NCBI GenBank assembly: GCA_016937315.1
Contig: JAFGWD010000254.1
Span: 1-14,341, forward strand
Reading direction: 5' to 3'
DNA from: Rhodospirillaceae bacterium
GTDB lineage: Bacteria > Pseudomonadota > Alphaproteobacteria > Rhodospirillales > Rhodospirillaceae
DNA length: 14,341 nucleotides
Numbering within the stretch: position 1 is the first letter of the stretch; every line of letters starts with the position of its first letter. The position numbers were made by a program, and so were the translations under genes. Shown in pieces: positions 6,605 through 13,551 of the stretch. The notes under the pieces were generated by a model, which saw only the letters and a program-made list of their open reading frames with translations, did no database searches and was not told where the DNA came from.

Positions 6605-9163
6605 ATGGCGGACGATACCACGGATAATGATCGAAAGGCTCCCTTGACCCTGCGAACGGGGACTCTGGAGTTGAAGAAGACGGTTGAAAAAGGCCGTGTT
6701 CGCCAGAGCTTTTCCCATGGCCGCTCGAAAGAGGTGAAGGTCGAGGTTCGTCGTAAACGGACCATTGCCACCGGCTCGAATTCCGGGTTCGGCAATGATG
6801 ACGGTTTGCTGACCAATCAGGAAAAAGCGCAACGTCTGCGCGTCCTGCAGGAAGCCCGCCGAGTCGAAGAAGAAAATCGACGCCTTGCCGAGGAAGAAGC
6901 GGCGCGTGCTGCGGTTGAGGCTGCACGCCTTGCCGAAGAAGAGGCCGCTCGCCGTCTTGTCGAGGAAGAGGCCGCACGTCGCGCGGCAGAGGAAGAGGCC
7001 AAACGCGCCGCAGAGGAAGCCGCGAAACAGGCGGCGACGGATGTTGCCGTGGCGGTTGCCGAATTGCCGCGTCCGGCTAAGGAAGTGGACTCGGTCACAC
7101 CTGCCGAGGTCCGCAAGCCTGCGAAAAAAGACAATGTCGATGGCGGAAAAGCGCAAGGTGACGGTGACTCGGACGATGATGGTCGTGCGCGTCGCAAGGT
7201 TGTGGCGCGTCCTGGGGCTCCGGCTCCGGCCAAAGTTCCGGTCGCGAAAAAGACCGAGCCGCGCCGTCGCATGGGCAAGTTGACCATTACCGCCGCATTG
7301 TCCGATGGGGATCGTGAGGAGCGCGGTCGCAGCTTGTCTGCTGTGCGTCGTGCCCGCGAAAAAGAGCGCCTGAAGCAGTTGGCAATGGCGAAGTCGCAAG
7401 AAAAGGTCATGCGCGAAGTGGTGGTTCCGGAAGCCATCAGCGTGCAGGATCTCGCCAACCGCATGGCCGAACGTGGTGGCAATGTCATCAAGGCCCTGAT
7501 GAAGTTGGGCGTGATGGTGAACATCAATCAGGTGATTGATGCCGATACCGCGCAGTTGGTGGTGGAAGAATTTGGCCACACTGTGAAGCGCGTGGCCGAT
7601 TCCGACGTCGAAGATGGCCTGAAGGGTGTGGTTGATGACGCGGCAATGTTGCTGCCGCGTCCGCCGGTGGTCACAGTGATGGGCCACGTTGATCATGGCA
7701 AAACCTCGCTTTTGGATGCCTTGCGTGCCACCGATGTGGCGGCAGGGGAAGCCGGTGGGATTACCCAGCATATCGGGGCCTACCAGGTGAAGATGACGTC
7801 GGGTCAACGGATCACCTTCATTGACACGCCTGGTCACGAAGCCTTTACCGCGATGCGTGCGCGTGGGGCTCAGGTCACGGATATTGTCGTTTTGGTGGTG
7901 GCCGCCGACGATGGCATCATGCCGCAGACCATCGAAGCCATTCGCCATGCGCGGGCCGCGCAGGTGCCGATCATCGTTGCGGTCAACAAGATGGATAAAC
8001 CGGGTGCCAATCCGGATCGGGTTCGCACCGAGCTGTTGAGCCACGAAGTGGTGGTGGAATCCTTGGGCGGCGATGTGCAGTGCATCGAGGTTTCGGCCAA
8101 GAAACACACCAACTTGGATCTGTTGGAAGAAGCCATTCTGATGCAGGCGGAAATCCTCGACCTGAAAGCCAACCCTGAGCGTGAAGCCCAGGGCGTGGTG
8201 GTCGAAGCCCGCATGGAAGTGGGGCGTGGTTCCGTTGCAACGGTTCTGGTGCAACGTGGCACACTGCATGTCGGCGATATTTTCATCGGCGGCAAGGAGT
8301 GGGGCCGGGTGCGTGCCATGGCCGATCATCGTGGTCAGAAGCTGGAGATGGCAGGGCCGGGTGTGCCAGTGGAAGTTGTTGGTTTCCAGGGGACGCCGGG
8401 TGCTGGCGACGACTTCCTTGTCACCAATAACGAACAGCGGGCCCGTGAAGTTGCGGATTACCGTTGCCGCAAAGACCGCGAAGCGATGCATGTCAAGACG
8501 GCACGCTCCTCAATGGAGGAAATGTTCGCGAAGATTCAGGCCGGTGAGGCCAAGGAATTCCCGGTGGTGGTCAAGGCCGATGTGCAAGGTTCGGTCGAGG
8601 CTTTGGTCGGAACCTTGGAGAAGATCGGCAACGATGATGTTCGTGTTCGGGTTCTGCATGCCGCAGTCGGTGCCATCAATGAATCCGATGTGACGCTGGC
8701 TAAGGCGTCGCACGCTCTGGTCATCGGTTTTAATGTTCGGGCCAATGCTCAGGCGCGGGATTTGGCACGTCGCGATAATGCGGAAATCCGCTATTACTCG
8801 ATCATTTATGATGTCGCTGAAGACATGAAGCGGGCTCTGTCCGGCATGTTGGAACCGGAGCTGAAGGAAAACTTCATCGGCTATGCGGAGATCCGGCAGG
8901 TCTTCAATATCACCAAGGTGGGCCGCGTCGCGGGCTGCATGATCACCGAAGGCGTGGTGCGCCGTGGTGCGAAGGTCCGCTTGCTGCGTGACAATGTGGT
9001 GATTCACGAGGGTGGGCTTGGTCAGTTGAAGCGGTTCAAAGACGATGCCAAGGAAGTCCGTGAGGGCTACGAATGCGGCATGTCGTTTGAGAATTACAAC
9101 GACCTCCAAGTCGGCGATGTCATCGAGTGCTACGAAATCGAGGAAATCGCGGTTACCCTGTAG
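6605..9163 (+). CDS. infB: Translation initiation factor IF-2
   Basis: GTPase that brings initiator tRNA to the 30S subunit and promotes subunit joining. It is 852 residues long. The N terminus carries an IF2-associated segment (about 14-55) and then a charged Ala/Glu/Arg helical stretch (about 75-145). An IF2_N domain follows at about 272-332 (ISVQDLANRMAERGGNVIKA). G-domain motifs: G1 GHVDHGKT (360-367), G3 DTPGH (407-411), G4 NKMD (461-464) and G5 SAK (497-499), with the switch segment GGITQHIGAY between G1 and G3. The remaining beta-barrel and fMet-tRNA-binding domains run to the C terminus. The start is ATG 6605 rather than GTG 6602: AGGA (6596-6599) is 5 bases from the ATG but only 2 from the GTG. 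Long open frames on the opposite strand here are shadows. Confidence 0.97.
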   Translation: MADDTTDNDRKAPLTLRTGTLELKKTVEKGRVRQSFSHGRSKEVKVEVRRKRTIATGSNSGFGNDDGLLTNQEKAQRLRVLQEARRVEEENRRLAEEEAARAAVEAARLAEEEAARRLVEEEAARRAAEEEAKRAAEEAAKQAATDVAVAVAELPRPAKEVDSVTPAEVRKPAKKDNVDGGKAQGDGDSDDDGRARRKVVARPGAPAPAKVPVAKKTEPRRRMGKLTITAALSDGDREERGRSLSAVRRAREKERLKQLAMAKSQEKVMREVVVPEAISVQDLANRMAERGGNVIKALMKLGVMVNINQVIDADTAQLVVEEFGHTVKRVADSDVEDGLKGVVDDAAMLLPRPPVVTVMGHVDHGKTSLLDALRATDVAAGEAGGITQHIGAYQVKMTSGQRITFIDTPGHEAFTAMRARGAQVTDIVVLVVAADDGIMPQTIEAIRHARAAQVPIIVAVNKMDKPGANPDRVRTELLSHEVVVESLGGDVQCIEVSAKKHTNLDLLEEAILMQAEILDLKANPEREAQGVVVEARMEVGRGSVATVLVQRGTLHVGDIFIGGKEWGRVRAMADHRGQKLEMAGPGVPVEVVGFQGTPGAGDDFLVTNNEQRAREVADYRCRKDREAMHVKTARSSMEEMFAKIQAGEAKEFPVVVKADVQGSVEALVGTLEKIGNDDVRVRVLHAAVGAINESDVTLAKASHALVIGFNVRANAQARDLARRDNAEIRYYSIIYDVAEDMKRALSGMLEPELKENFIGYAEIRQVFNITKVGRVAGCMITEGVVRRGAKVRLLRDNVVIHEGGLGQLKRFKDDAKEVREGYECGMSFENYNDLQVGDVIECYEIEEIAVTL
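6881..7036 (+). repeat. Degenerate in-frame repeat coding the IF2 charged helix
   Basis: About five imperfect copies of a GAGGAAGAGGCCGC-like unit, translating to variants of LAEEEAARRAAEEEAKRAA (residues 93 to about 144 of IF2). The spacing is irregular and the copies differ mostly at third positions, so the peptide pattern is conserved better than the DNA. It predicts a long single charged helix in the N-terminal arm. Such arms vary widely in length among IF2 proteins. Confidence 0.7.
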
Positions 9164-9175
9164 TATCGGTTCGTT

Positions 9176-9215
9176 CCCGGGGCTTTGCCCCGGGACCCCG
9201 CAAAGGGCTGTGCCC
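9176..9215. repeat. Paired GC-rich palindromes in the infB-rbfA gap (dispersed-repeat-like)
   Basis: Two hairpins in tandem: CCCGGGGC/GCCCCGGG with a TTT loop (9176-9194, 8 perfect pairs), then GGGC/GCCC with a TGT loop (9205-9215). Between them is ACCCCGCAAA, and CTCGGACTCCG follows. The composition resembles the extragenic palindromes scattered through alphaproteobacterial genomes; copy number cannot be tested here. A T run at 9235-9240 is 19 bases downstream, too far for a normal intrinsic terminator. The rest of the 216-base gap shows nothing I recognise except the rbfA ribosome site. Confidence 0.5.
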
Positions 9216-9379
9216 TCGGACTCCGTGGATAGCGTTTTTTACGTCAGTGTGATGAATGCCTGCTGTTGAAGAGCCGGTTTTATCCCACAGGGTGGAAAAA
9301 TGAGCCGGAGGAGCCGGGGCGTTGGCTTTGGCGGGTGTGGGTGCTGCCCACGACCTTCTTTTCAGGAGGCATTTGCCCC

Positions 9380-9790
9380 ATGATTCAAGCTCCATCGCAA
9401 CGGCAACTTCGTGTGGCCGAGGAAATCCGTCACCTGATTGCTCAGGCTCTTGAGCGTGGCGAACTACACGATCCGGTTTTGGATGTGGTTCCGGTTACGA
9501 TTTCCGAAGTTCGGGTCAGCCCTGATCTGCGTCATGCGACGGCGTTCGTGATGCCGTTGGGGGGCTTGCGGCTGGACGAAGTTCTTGCGGCCATGATCAA
9601 AAATACCTGGGCTTTCAATCGGTTGGTGGCGAAAAACCTGCGCTTGCGGTATACGCCGACGCTGCATTTCATCGCCGATGCGAGTTTTGATGAAGCCAGT
9701 CATATTGATGCTGTGCTGCGTCGTCCTGAAGTGGCGCGTGATCTCGTGAAATCCGATGACGACAACGGAGATGACGAGCATGGCGCGTAA
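9380..9790 (+). CDS. rbfA: 30S ribosome-binding factor RbfA
   Basis: Late 30S assembly factor that binds near helix 1 of 16S rRNA. The 136-residue protein has the KH-like fold of the family: N-terminal RQLRVAEEIRHLIAQALERG (8-27), then the strand ISEVRVSPDLRHATAFVMPL, and RYTPTLHFIADASFDEA toward the C terminus, ending in an acidic tail (DDDNGDDEHGA). The ATG at 9380 is chosen because a perfect AGGAGG (9364-9369) lies 10 bases upstream and the N terminus then fits the family. The frame extends 38 codons further up to 9266, but that part has no family likeness. It overlaps truB by 11 bases. Confidence 0.95.
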   Translation: MIQAPSQRQLRVAEEIRHLIAQALERGELHDPVLDVVPVTISEVRVSPDLRHATAFVMPLGGLRLDEVLAAMIKNTWAFNRLVAKNLRLRYTPTLHFIADASFDEASHIDAVLRRPEVARDLVKSDDDNGDDEHGA

Positions 9791-10760
9791 GCGTCGCGGA
9801 CAGACCATCGACGGTTGGTTGGTTCTGGACAAACCGTACGGTATTACCTCTACCGCAGCCTTGGGCAAGGTTCGGCGGGCGTTCGATGCCGCGAAGGCCG
9901 GACACGGTGGGACGTTGGACCCGTTGGCAACCGGGATTTTGCCGATTGCTTTTGGCGAGGCGACGAAGACCGTTTCCTATGTCATGGATGGGCGTAAGGC
10001 GTACTGCTTCACGGTGCGTTGGGGTATTGCCACCGAGACTGAGGATGCGGAGGGTGCGGTCTCGGAGACTTCGGAGGTTCGTCCCGACGCGGAGGCCATC
10101 CGTGGGGTGCTGCCGAACTTTATCGGTACAATTTCACAAATCCCGCCACGTTTTTCTGCCATCAAGGTCAATGGCGAGCGGGCTTATGATCTGGCTCGTG
10201 ATGGACAGACACCTGATCTTCAGGCGCGTGCCGTTGTGGTCTATGCCCTTGATCTTGTCGACATGCCGGATGCTGACCATGCTGTCTTCATCGCGGAATG
10301 CGGCAAGGGCACCTATATAAGGTCCTTGGCGCGGGACATCGCGGTCGCTCTTGGTACGGTCGGACACGTTGCCGCACTGCGTCGAACCCGGTGCGGTCCA
10401 TTTTCCGAAGCGGACGCGATTTCACTGGATAAACTGCTATCCCTCGGGCATAGTGCGCCGTCCTTGGGCCTATTGCGCTCTGTTTCGACCGCGCTGGACG
10501 ACATCCCGGCGCTGGCCTTGACGGAGGAAGAGGCCCACCACCTTGCCAACGGTCAGGCTTTGGCTCTTTTGCCGCTGTTGCGGCGCCAATCCTGCCCCGA
10601 AGCCGCCACGGCGCCTGCGATACGGGCGATGCTGGGTGATCGGGTGGTTGCGATCGCACGGGTCGAAGACCATCGGTTGAAACCTGTGCGCGTCATTCAT
10701 ACACATCAGAATGGAGAATCCGGTGTCGATCACGCAGGAACGCAAGCAAGAACTGATTAA
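9780..10760 (+). CDS. truB: tRNA pseudouridine(55) synthase
   Basis: Converts U55 in the T loop of tRNAs to pseudouridine. The 326-residue protein shows DGWLVLDKPYGITST (11-25), the catalytic-site motif GGTLDPLATGILP (43-55) with the nucleophile Asp47, KAYCFTVRWG (73-82), IPPRFSAIKVNGERAYDLAR (121-140), and CGKGTYIRSLARDIA (174-188). The C-terminal domain (about 250-326) is a degenerate PUA-like region. The ATG at 9780 overlaps the rbfA end and has GGAG (9767-9770) 9 bases upstream; the next in-frame ATG upstream (9771) touches that site, and 9756 lies ahead of it. The last 38 bases overlap rpsO in another frame. Confidence 0.95.
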   Translation: MARKRRGQTIDGWLVLDKPYGITSTAALGKVRRAFDAAKAGHGGTLDPLATGILPIAFGEATKTVSYVMDGRKAYCFTVRWGIATETEDAEGAVSETSEVRPDAEAIRGVLPNFIGTISQIPPRFSAIKVNGERAYDLARDGQTPDLQARAVVVYALDLVDMPDADHAVFIAECGKGTYIRSLARDIAVALGTVGHVAALRRTRCGPFSEADAISLDKLLSLGHSAPSLGLLRSVSTALDDIPALALTEEEAHHLANGQALALLPLLRRQSCPEAATAPAIRAMLGDRVVAIARVEDHRLKPVRVIHTHQNGESGVDHAGTQARTD

Positions 10761-10992
10761 AGAATACGCCATTAATGAAAGCGACACTGGGTCGCCGGAA
10801 GTTCAAGTGGCGGTGTTGTCCGAACGCATCAAGAACCTGACCGAACACCTGAAAGAACATAAGAAGGATTTCCACTCTCGTCGTGGCCTTCTGATCATGG
10901 TGGGTCAGCGTCGTCGCCTTCTTGATTATGTGAAAAGCAAGAATGTCAAGCGTTACGAAGGCTTGATCCAGCGGCTCGGGCTCCGCCGCTAA
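10723..10992 (+). CDS. rpsO: 30S ribosomal protein S15
   Basis: Primary 16S rRNA-binding protein of the 30S platform. With GTG at 10723 the product is 89 residues, the family length, and opens as (M)SITQERKQELIKEYAI, the standard N terminus; DTGSPEVQVAVLSERI, HKKDFHSRRGLL and RRLLDYVKSKNVKRY follow. GGAG (10713-10716) is 6 bases upstream of the GTG. An ATG at 10711 would add four residues but overlaps that ribosome site, so it is rejected. The start lies 38 bases inside truB in a different frame, so the S15 ribosome site is within truB coding sequence, which suggests coupled translation and leaves no room for a separate leader RNA. Confidence 0.95.
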   Translation: MSITQERKQELIKEYAINESDTGSPEVQVAVLSERIKNLTEHLKEHKKDFHSRRGLLIMVGQRRRLLDYVKSKNVKRYEGLIQRLGLRR

Positions 10993-11001
10993 ACCGATGC
11001 G

Positions 11002-11043
11002 GAACCGGCGGGATGTCAGGGATGTCTCGCCGGTTCGCCTTTT
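11002..11043 (+). terminator. Terminator-like hairpin after rpsO
   Basis: GAACCGGCG (11002-11010) pairs with CGCCGGTTC (11028-11036), 9 perfect pairs extendable by a G-T and a G-C; the loop is about 13-17 bases. After GCC comes only a four-T run (11040-11043), so termination may be partial and let some transcripts continue into pnp. It begins 10 bases after the rpsO stop. Confidence 0.5.
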
Positions 11044-11064
11044 CCCGGTTGGGTTTCGGGAAAA
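11040..11064 (+). promoter_or_regulatory. Second hairpin in the rpsO-pnp gap
   Basis: TTTTCCCG (11040-11047) pairs with CGGGAAAA (11057-11064), 8 pairs around a 9-base loop, directly after the terminator-like hairpin and sharing its T run. In E. coli the pnp leader hairpin is cut by RNase III and bound by PNPase in autoregulation; whether this hairpin has that role is inference. I see no convincing promoter between here and the pnp start. Confidence 0.3.
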
Positions 11065-11180
11065 AAGGCCGTCGGTGACGGAACATCGTTCGGTTTCCCG
11101 CGAAGGTGTTCGATTGAGGGTGCGCCGTGTATGGTGCCACCGCGCGGAAGCCGCCGAACAAAACCCAAAGGAAATGATGC

Positions 11181-13310
11181 ATGTCTCTCTTTAATGTGAC
11201 TCGTAAGGAACTGCTCTGGGGTGGGCGCAAGCTGGTTTTGGAAACCGGTAAGATCGCACGCCAAGCTGATGGTGCCGTGATGGCGACCTATGGCGAAACG
11301 ACGGTTCTGTGTACGGTGGTCGGTGCGAAGTCGGCCAAACCCGGTCAGGATTTCTTTCCGCTGACCGTGAACTATCAGGAAAAAGCGTTTGCGGCAGGCA
11401 AAATCCCGGGCGGCTTTTTCAAACGCGAGGGTCGTCCCTCGGAAGCTGAGACGCTGATCAGCCGCCTGATTGATCGTCCGATCCGCCCGCTTTTTGCTGA
11501 TGGCTATCGGAACGAAACGCAAGTTGTCTGCACGGTTTTGTCCCATGACATGGACAACTCGCCGGATATCGTGGCACTGATCGGTGCGTCCGCTGCCCTG
11601 ACGATCTCTGGCCTGCCTTTCTTAGGGCCGATTGCTGGTGCGCGGGTTGGCTTGAAGGATGGCGCGTACATCCTGAACCCGACGATTGCACAGATCGCCG
11701 AATCCGAACTGGACTTGGTGGTTGCAGGAACCCGCGAGGGTGTTCTGATGGTCGAAAGTCAGGCGCAGGAGCTGACCGAAGAGGTTATGCTGGGTGCAGT
11801 GACGTTTGGTCATGATGCCTTCCAGGCGGTGATTGATTTGATCATTGACGTGGCCGAAAGCTGTGCGAAAGCACCGCGAGATGTGCCGCCGGCACCGCCT
11901 GCGGTTGCGATGACCAAGGAAAAATTTGAAGCCGCTGGGGTCCGCGCCAAATTTGTGGAAGCCTATGGCATCAAGGCGAAGCTGGTTCGCCAGGAAGCGG
12001 TTGCGGCGGTTCGTGCCGAAGCGGTTGGTTTGTTGGATGACACCACGGTAGATGCTGCGGGTGCCAAGGACCTGTTCGAGGAATTGGAAGCCGACGTGGT
12101 GCGGTCTGCGATTCTCGATACCGGCGTGCGGATCGACGGACGCAATAACGCGCAGATCCGTCCTATCGAAGCGGAAGTCGGCGTGTTGCCGCGTGCTCAT
12201 GGTTCGGCTCTGTTCACCCGTGGCGAAACCCAGGCATTGGTGGTTGCTACGCTGGGAACGGGTCAGGACGAGCAGATCATTGATGCGTTGGAAGGCGAGT
12301 CTCGTAGCGCTTTTATGCTGCACTACAACTTCCCTCCCTACTCGGTGGGTGAAGCGCGTCGTATGGGGTCTCCGGGCCGTCGCGAAATCGGTCATGGCAA
12401 GCTGGCTTGGCGTGCTGTGAAGCCCTTGCTGCCGAAGGCGGAGGATTTCCCCTATACCATTCGTGTTGTGTCTGAGATCACCGAGTCCAATGGGTCGTCC
12501 TCTATGGCGACGGTGTGTGGGTCCTCGTTGTCGCTGATGGATGCGGGTGTGCCCTTGCTGCGCCCGGTGGCGGGTATCGCCATGGGCCTGATCAAAGAAG
12601 GCGACCGCTTCGCCGTGTTGTCCGATATCATGGGTGATGAAGATCATCTGGGTGATATGGACTTCAAAGTGGCGGGAACGGAATCCGGCATCACGGCGTT
12701 GCAGATGGATATCAAAATTACGTCCATCACCAAGGAAATCATGGGGATCGCGTTGGGCCAGGCCCGCGAAGGTCGCTTGCATATCCTGGGTGAGATGGAA
12801 AAAGCGTTGTCCAATGCACGCAATGAAGTCTCCGGTAACGCGCCGCGCATCACCACCTTCTCGATTCCGAAGGAAAAAATCCGCGAAGTGATCGGGACCG
12901 GCGGTAAGGTGATTCGCGAGATCTGCGAAACCACTGGGGCCAAGATTGATATCGAAGACGATGGCACCATTCGTGTTGCCGCCGTTGATATCAATGCACA
13001 GGAAGACGCCATTCGTTGGATCAAGGGCATCGTTGCGGAGCCGGAAGTTGGTGTGATCTACACCGGCAAAGTGGTGAAGGTTCTGGAGTTTGGCGCGTTC
13101 GTCAACTTCATGGGCAGCCGCGATGGCTTGGTCCATGTTTCAGAACTGGCGCAAAAGCGTGTTAACCACCCCGAAGATGTGGTTAAAGTCGGCGATTCCG
13201 TGAAGGTCAAGCTGTTGGGCTTTGATGATCGCGGCAAGGTTAAATTGTCGATGAAGGTCGTGGATCAGGAAACCGGCGAAGAAATTCCGCCGGCACCGAA
13301 GGCCGACTGA
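11181..13310 (+). CDS. pnp: Polynucleotide phosphorylase
   Basis: Phosphate-dependent 3'-5' exoribonuclease (and reverse polymerase), trimeric and usually part of the RNA degradosome. The 709 residues are the standard length. Domains in order: first RNase PH-like domain (about 1-230), an all-helical linker (about 240-310), second RNase PH-like domain (about 315-545) with LFTRGETQALVVATLG, SNGSSSMATVCGSSLSLMDA and the acidic active-site block DMDFKVAGT...LQMDIKI (492-512), then KH (about 558-618; IREVIGTGGKVIREI) and S1 (about 622-692; GKVVKVLEFGAFVNFMGSRD). The ATG at 11181 has AGGA (11169-11172) 8 bases upstream and begins SLFNVTRKELLWGGR, as in the family. It follows rpsO by 188 bases, the classic rpsO-pnp pair. 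Confidence 0.97.
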   Translation: MSLFNVTRKELLWGGRKLVLETGKIARQADGAVMATYGETTVLCTVVGAKSAKPGQDFFPLTVNYQEKAFAAGKIPGGFFKREGRPSEAETLISRLIDRPIRPLFADGYRNETQVVCTVLSHDMDNSPDIVALIGASAALTISGLPFLGPIAGARVGLKDGAYILNPTIAQIAESELDLVVAGTREGVLMVESQAQELTEEVMLGAVTFGHDAFQAVIDLIIDVAESCAKAPRDVPPAPPAVAMTKEKFEAAGVRAKFVEAYGIKAKLVRQEAVAAVRAEAVGLLDDTTVDAAGAKDLFEELEADVVRSAILDTGVRIDGRNNAQIRPIEAEVGVLPRAHGSALFTRGETQALVVATLGTGQDEQIIDALEGESRSAFMLHYNFPPYSVGEARRMGSPGRREIGHGKLAWRAVKPLLPKAEDFPYTIRVVSEITESNGSSSMATVCGSSLSLMDAGVPLLRPVAGIAMGLIKEGDRFAVLSDIMGDEDHLGDMDFKVAGTESGITALQMDIKITSITKEIMGIALGQAREGRLHILGEMEKALSNARNEVSGNAPRITTFSIPKEKIREVIGTGGKVIREICETTGAKIDIEDDGTIRVAAVDINAQEDAIRWIKGIVAEPEVGVIYTGKVVKVLEFGAFVNFMGSRDGLVHVSELAQKRVNHPEDVVKVGDSVKVKLLGFDDRGKVKLSMKVVDQETGEEIPPAPKAD

Positions 13311-13325
13311 TCATTATGCTGCGAT

Positions 13326-13353
13326 TTTCCCCCCGCGTTCGCGCGGGGGGAAA
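13326..13353. repeat. Strong UUCG-loop palindrome downstream of pnp
   Basis: A perfect 12-pair stem, TTTCCCCCCGCG (13326-13337) with CGCGGGGGGAAA (13342-13353), is closed by a TTCG loop and begins 15 bases after the pnp stop. No T tract follows on either strand, so it is not a standard intrinsic terminator; it could protect the pnp mRNA 3' end or be a dispersed extragenic palindrome. The flanking GGTGAGATTGGGGGC resembles tails seen beside such repeats in proteobacteria, which is recollection, not a test. Confidence 0.5.
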
Positions 13354-13473
13354 GGTGAGATTGGGGGCTGGGCCAATACTGTGGCGTTTGCATTTTTGTG
13401 ACGTCTGGGGTACAGGTTTCCGGCATCGCCATTCGGGGGAATGCGCGACGCCCACGAGTCGAGAGGGGAGCGT

Positions 13474-13493
13474 GTGCGCGGTTCGCCGCGTGC
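13474..13493. other. Smaller UUCG-loop hairpin ahead of the oxidoreductase gene
   Basis: CGCGG (13477-13481) and CCGCG (13486-13490) pair around TTCG, extendable outward by two wobble pairs and a G-C to 13474-13493. It lies about 60 bases before the GTG start at 13552. A weak promoter-like pair, TTGCAT (13388-13393) and TACAGG (13411-13416) spaced by 17 bases, is upstream. GC-rich DNA produces such hairpins readily. Confidence 0.2.
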
Positions 13494-13551
13494 GTCGGGA
13501 CAACAACGGCGAGGTCTCGGATCTTCGCCGGTGCGGGTGGAGAACGGTGGC

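Noticed and set aside
6377..8491. Very long minus-strand open frame (704 codons) opposite infB
   Set aside because: It mirrors a certain GTPase gene; the translation is rich in His/Arg with no recognisable domain, as expected from the antisense of a GC-biased coding frame, and it runs on over part of ylxR.
9266..9379. 38-codon upstream extension of RbfA
   Set aside because: The perfect AGGAGG at 9364-9369 lies within it and the family N terminus begins at ATG 9380.
11114..11135. TTGAGG ... TATGGT as a pnp promoter
   Set aside because: The spacer is only 10 bases, not usable by sigma70 polymerase.
11622..13136. Minus-strand open frame of 504 codons opposite pnp
   Set aside because: Antisense shadow of pnp with no family motif and no ribosome site I could support. 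The same reasoning removes the 358-codon frame opposite metK (1820-2896) and the 355-codon frame at 13240-14307.
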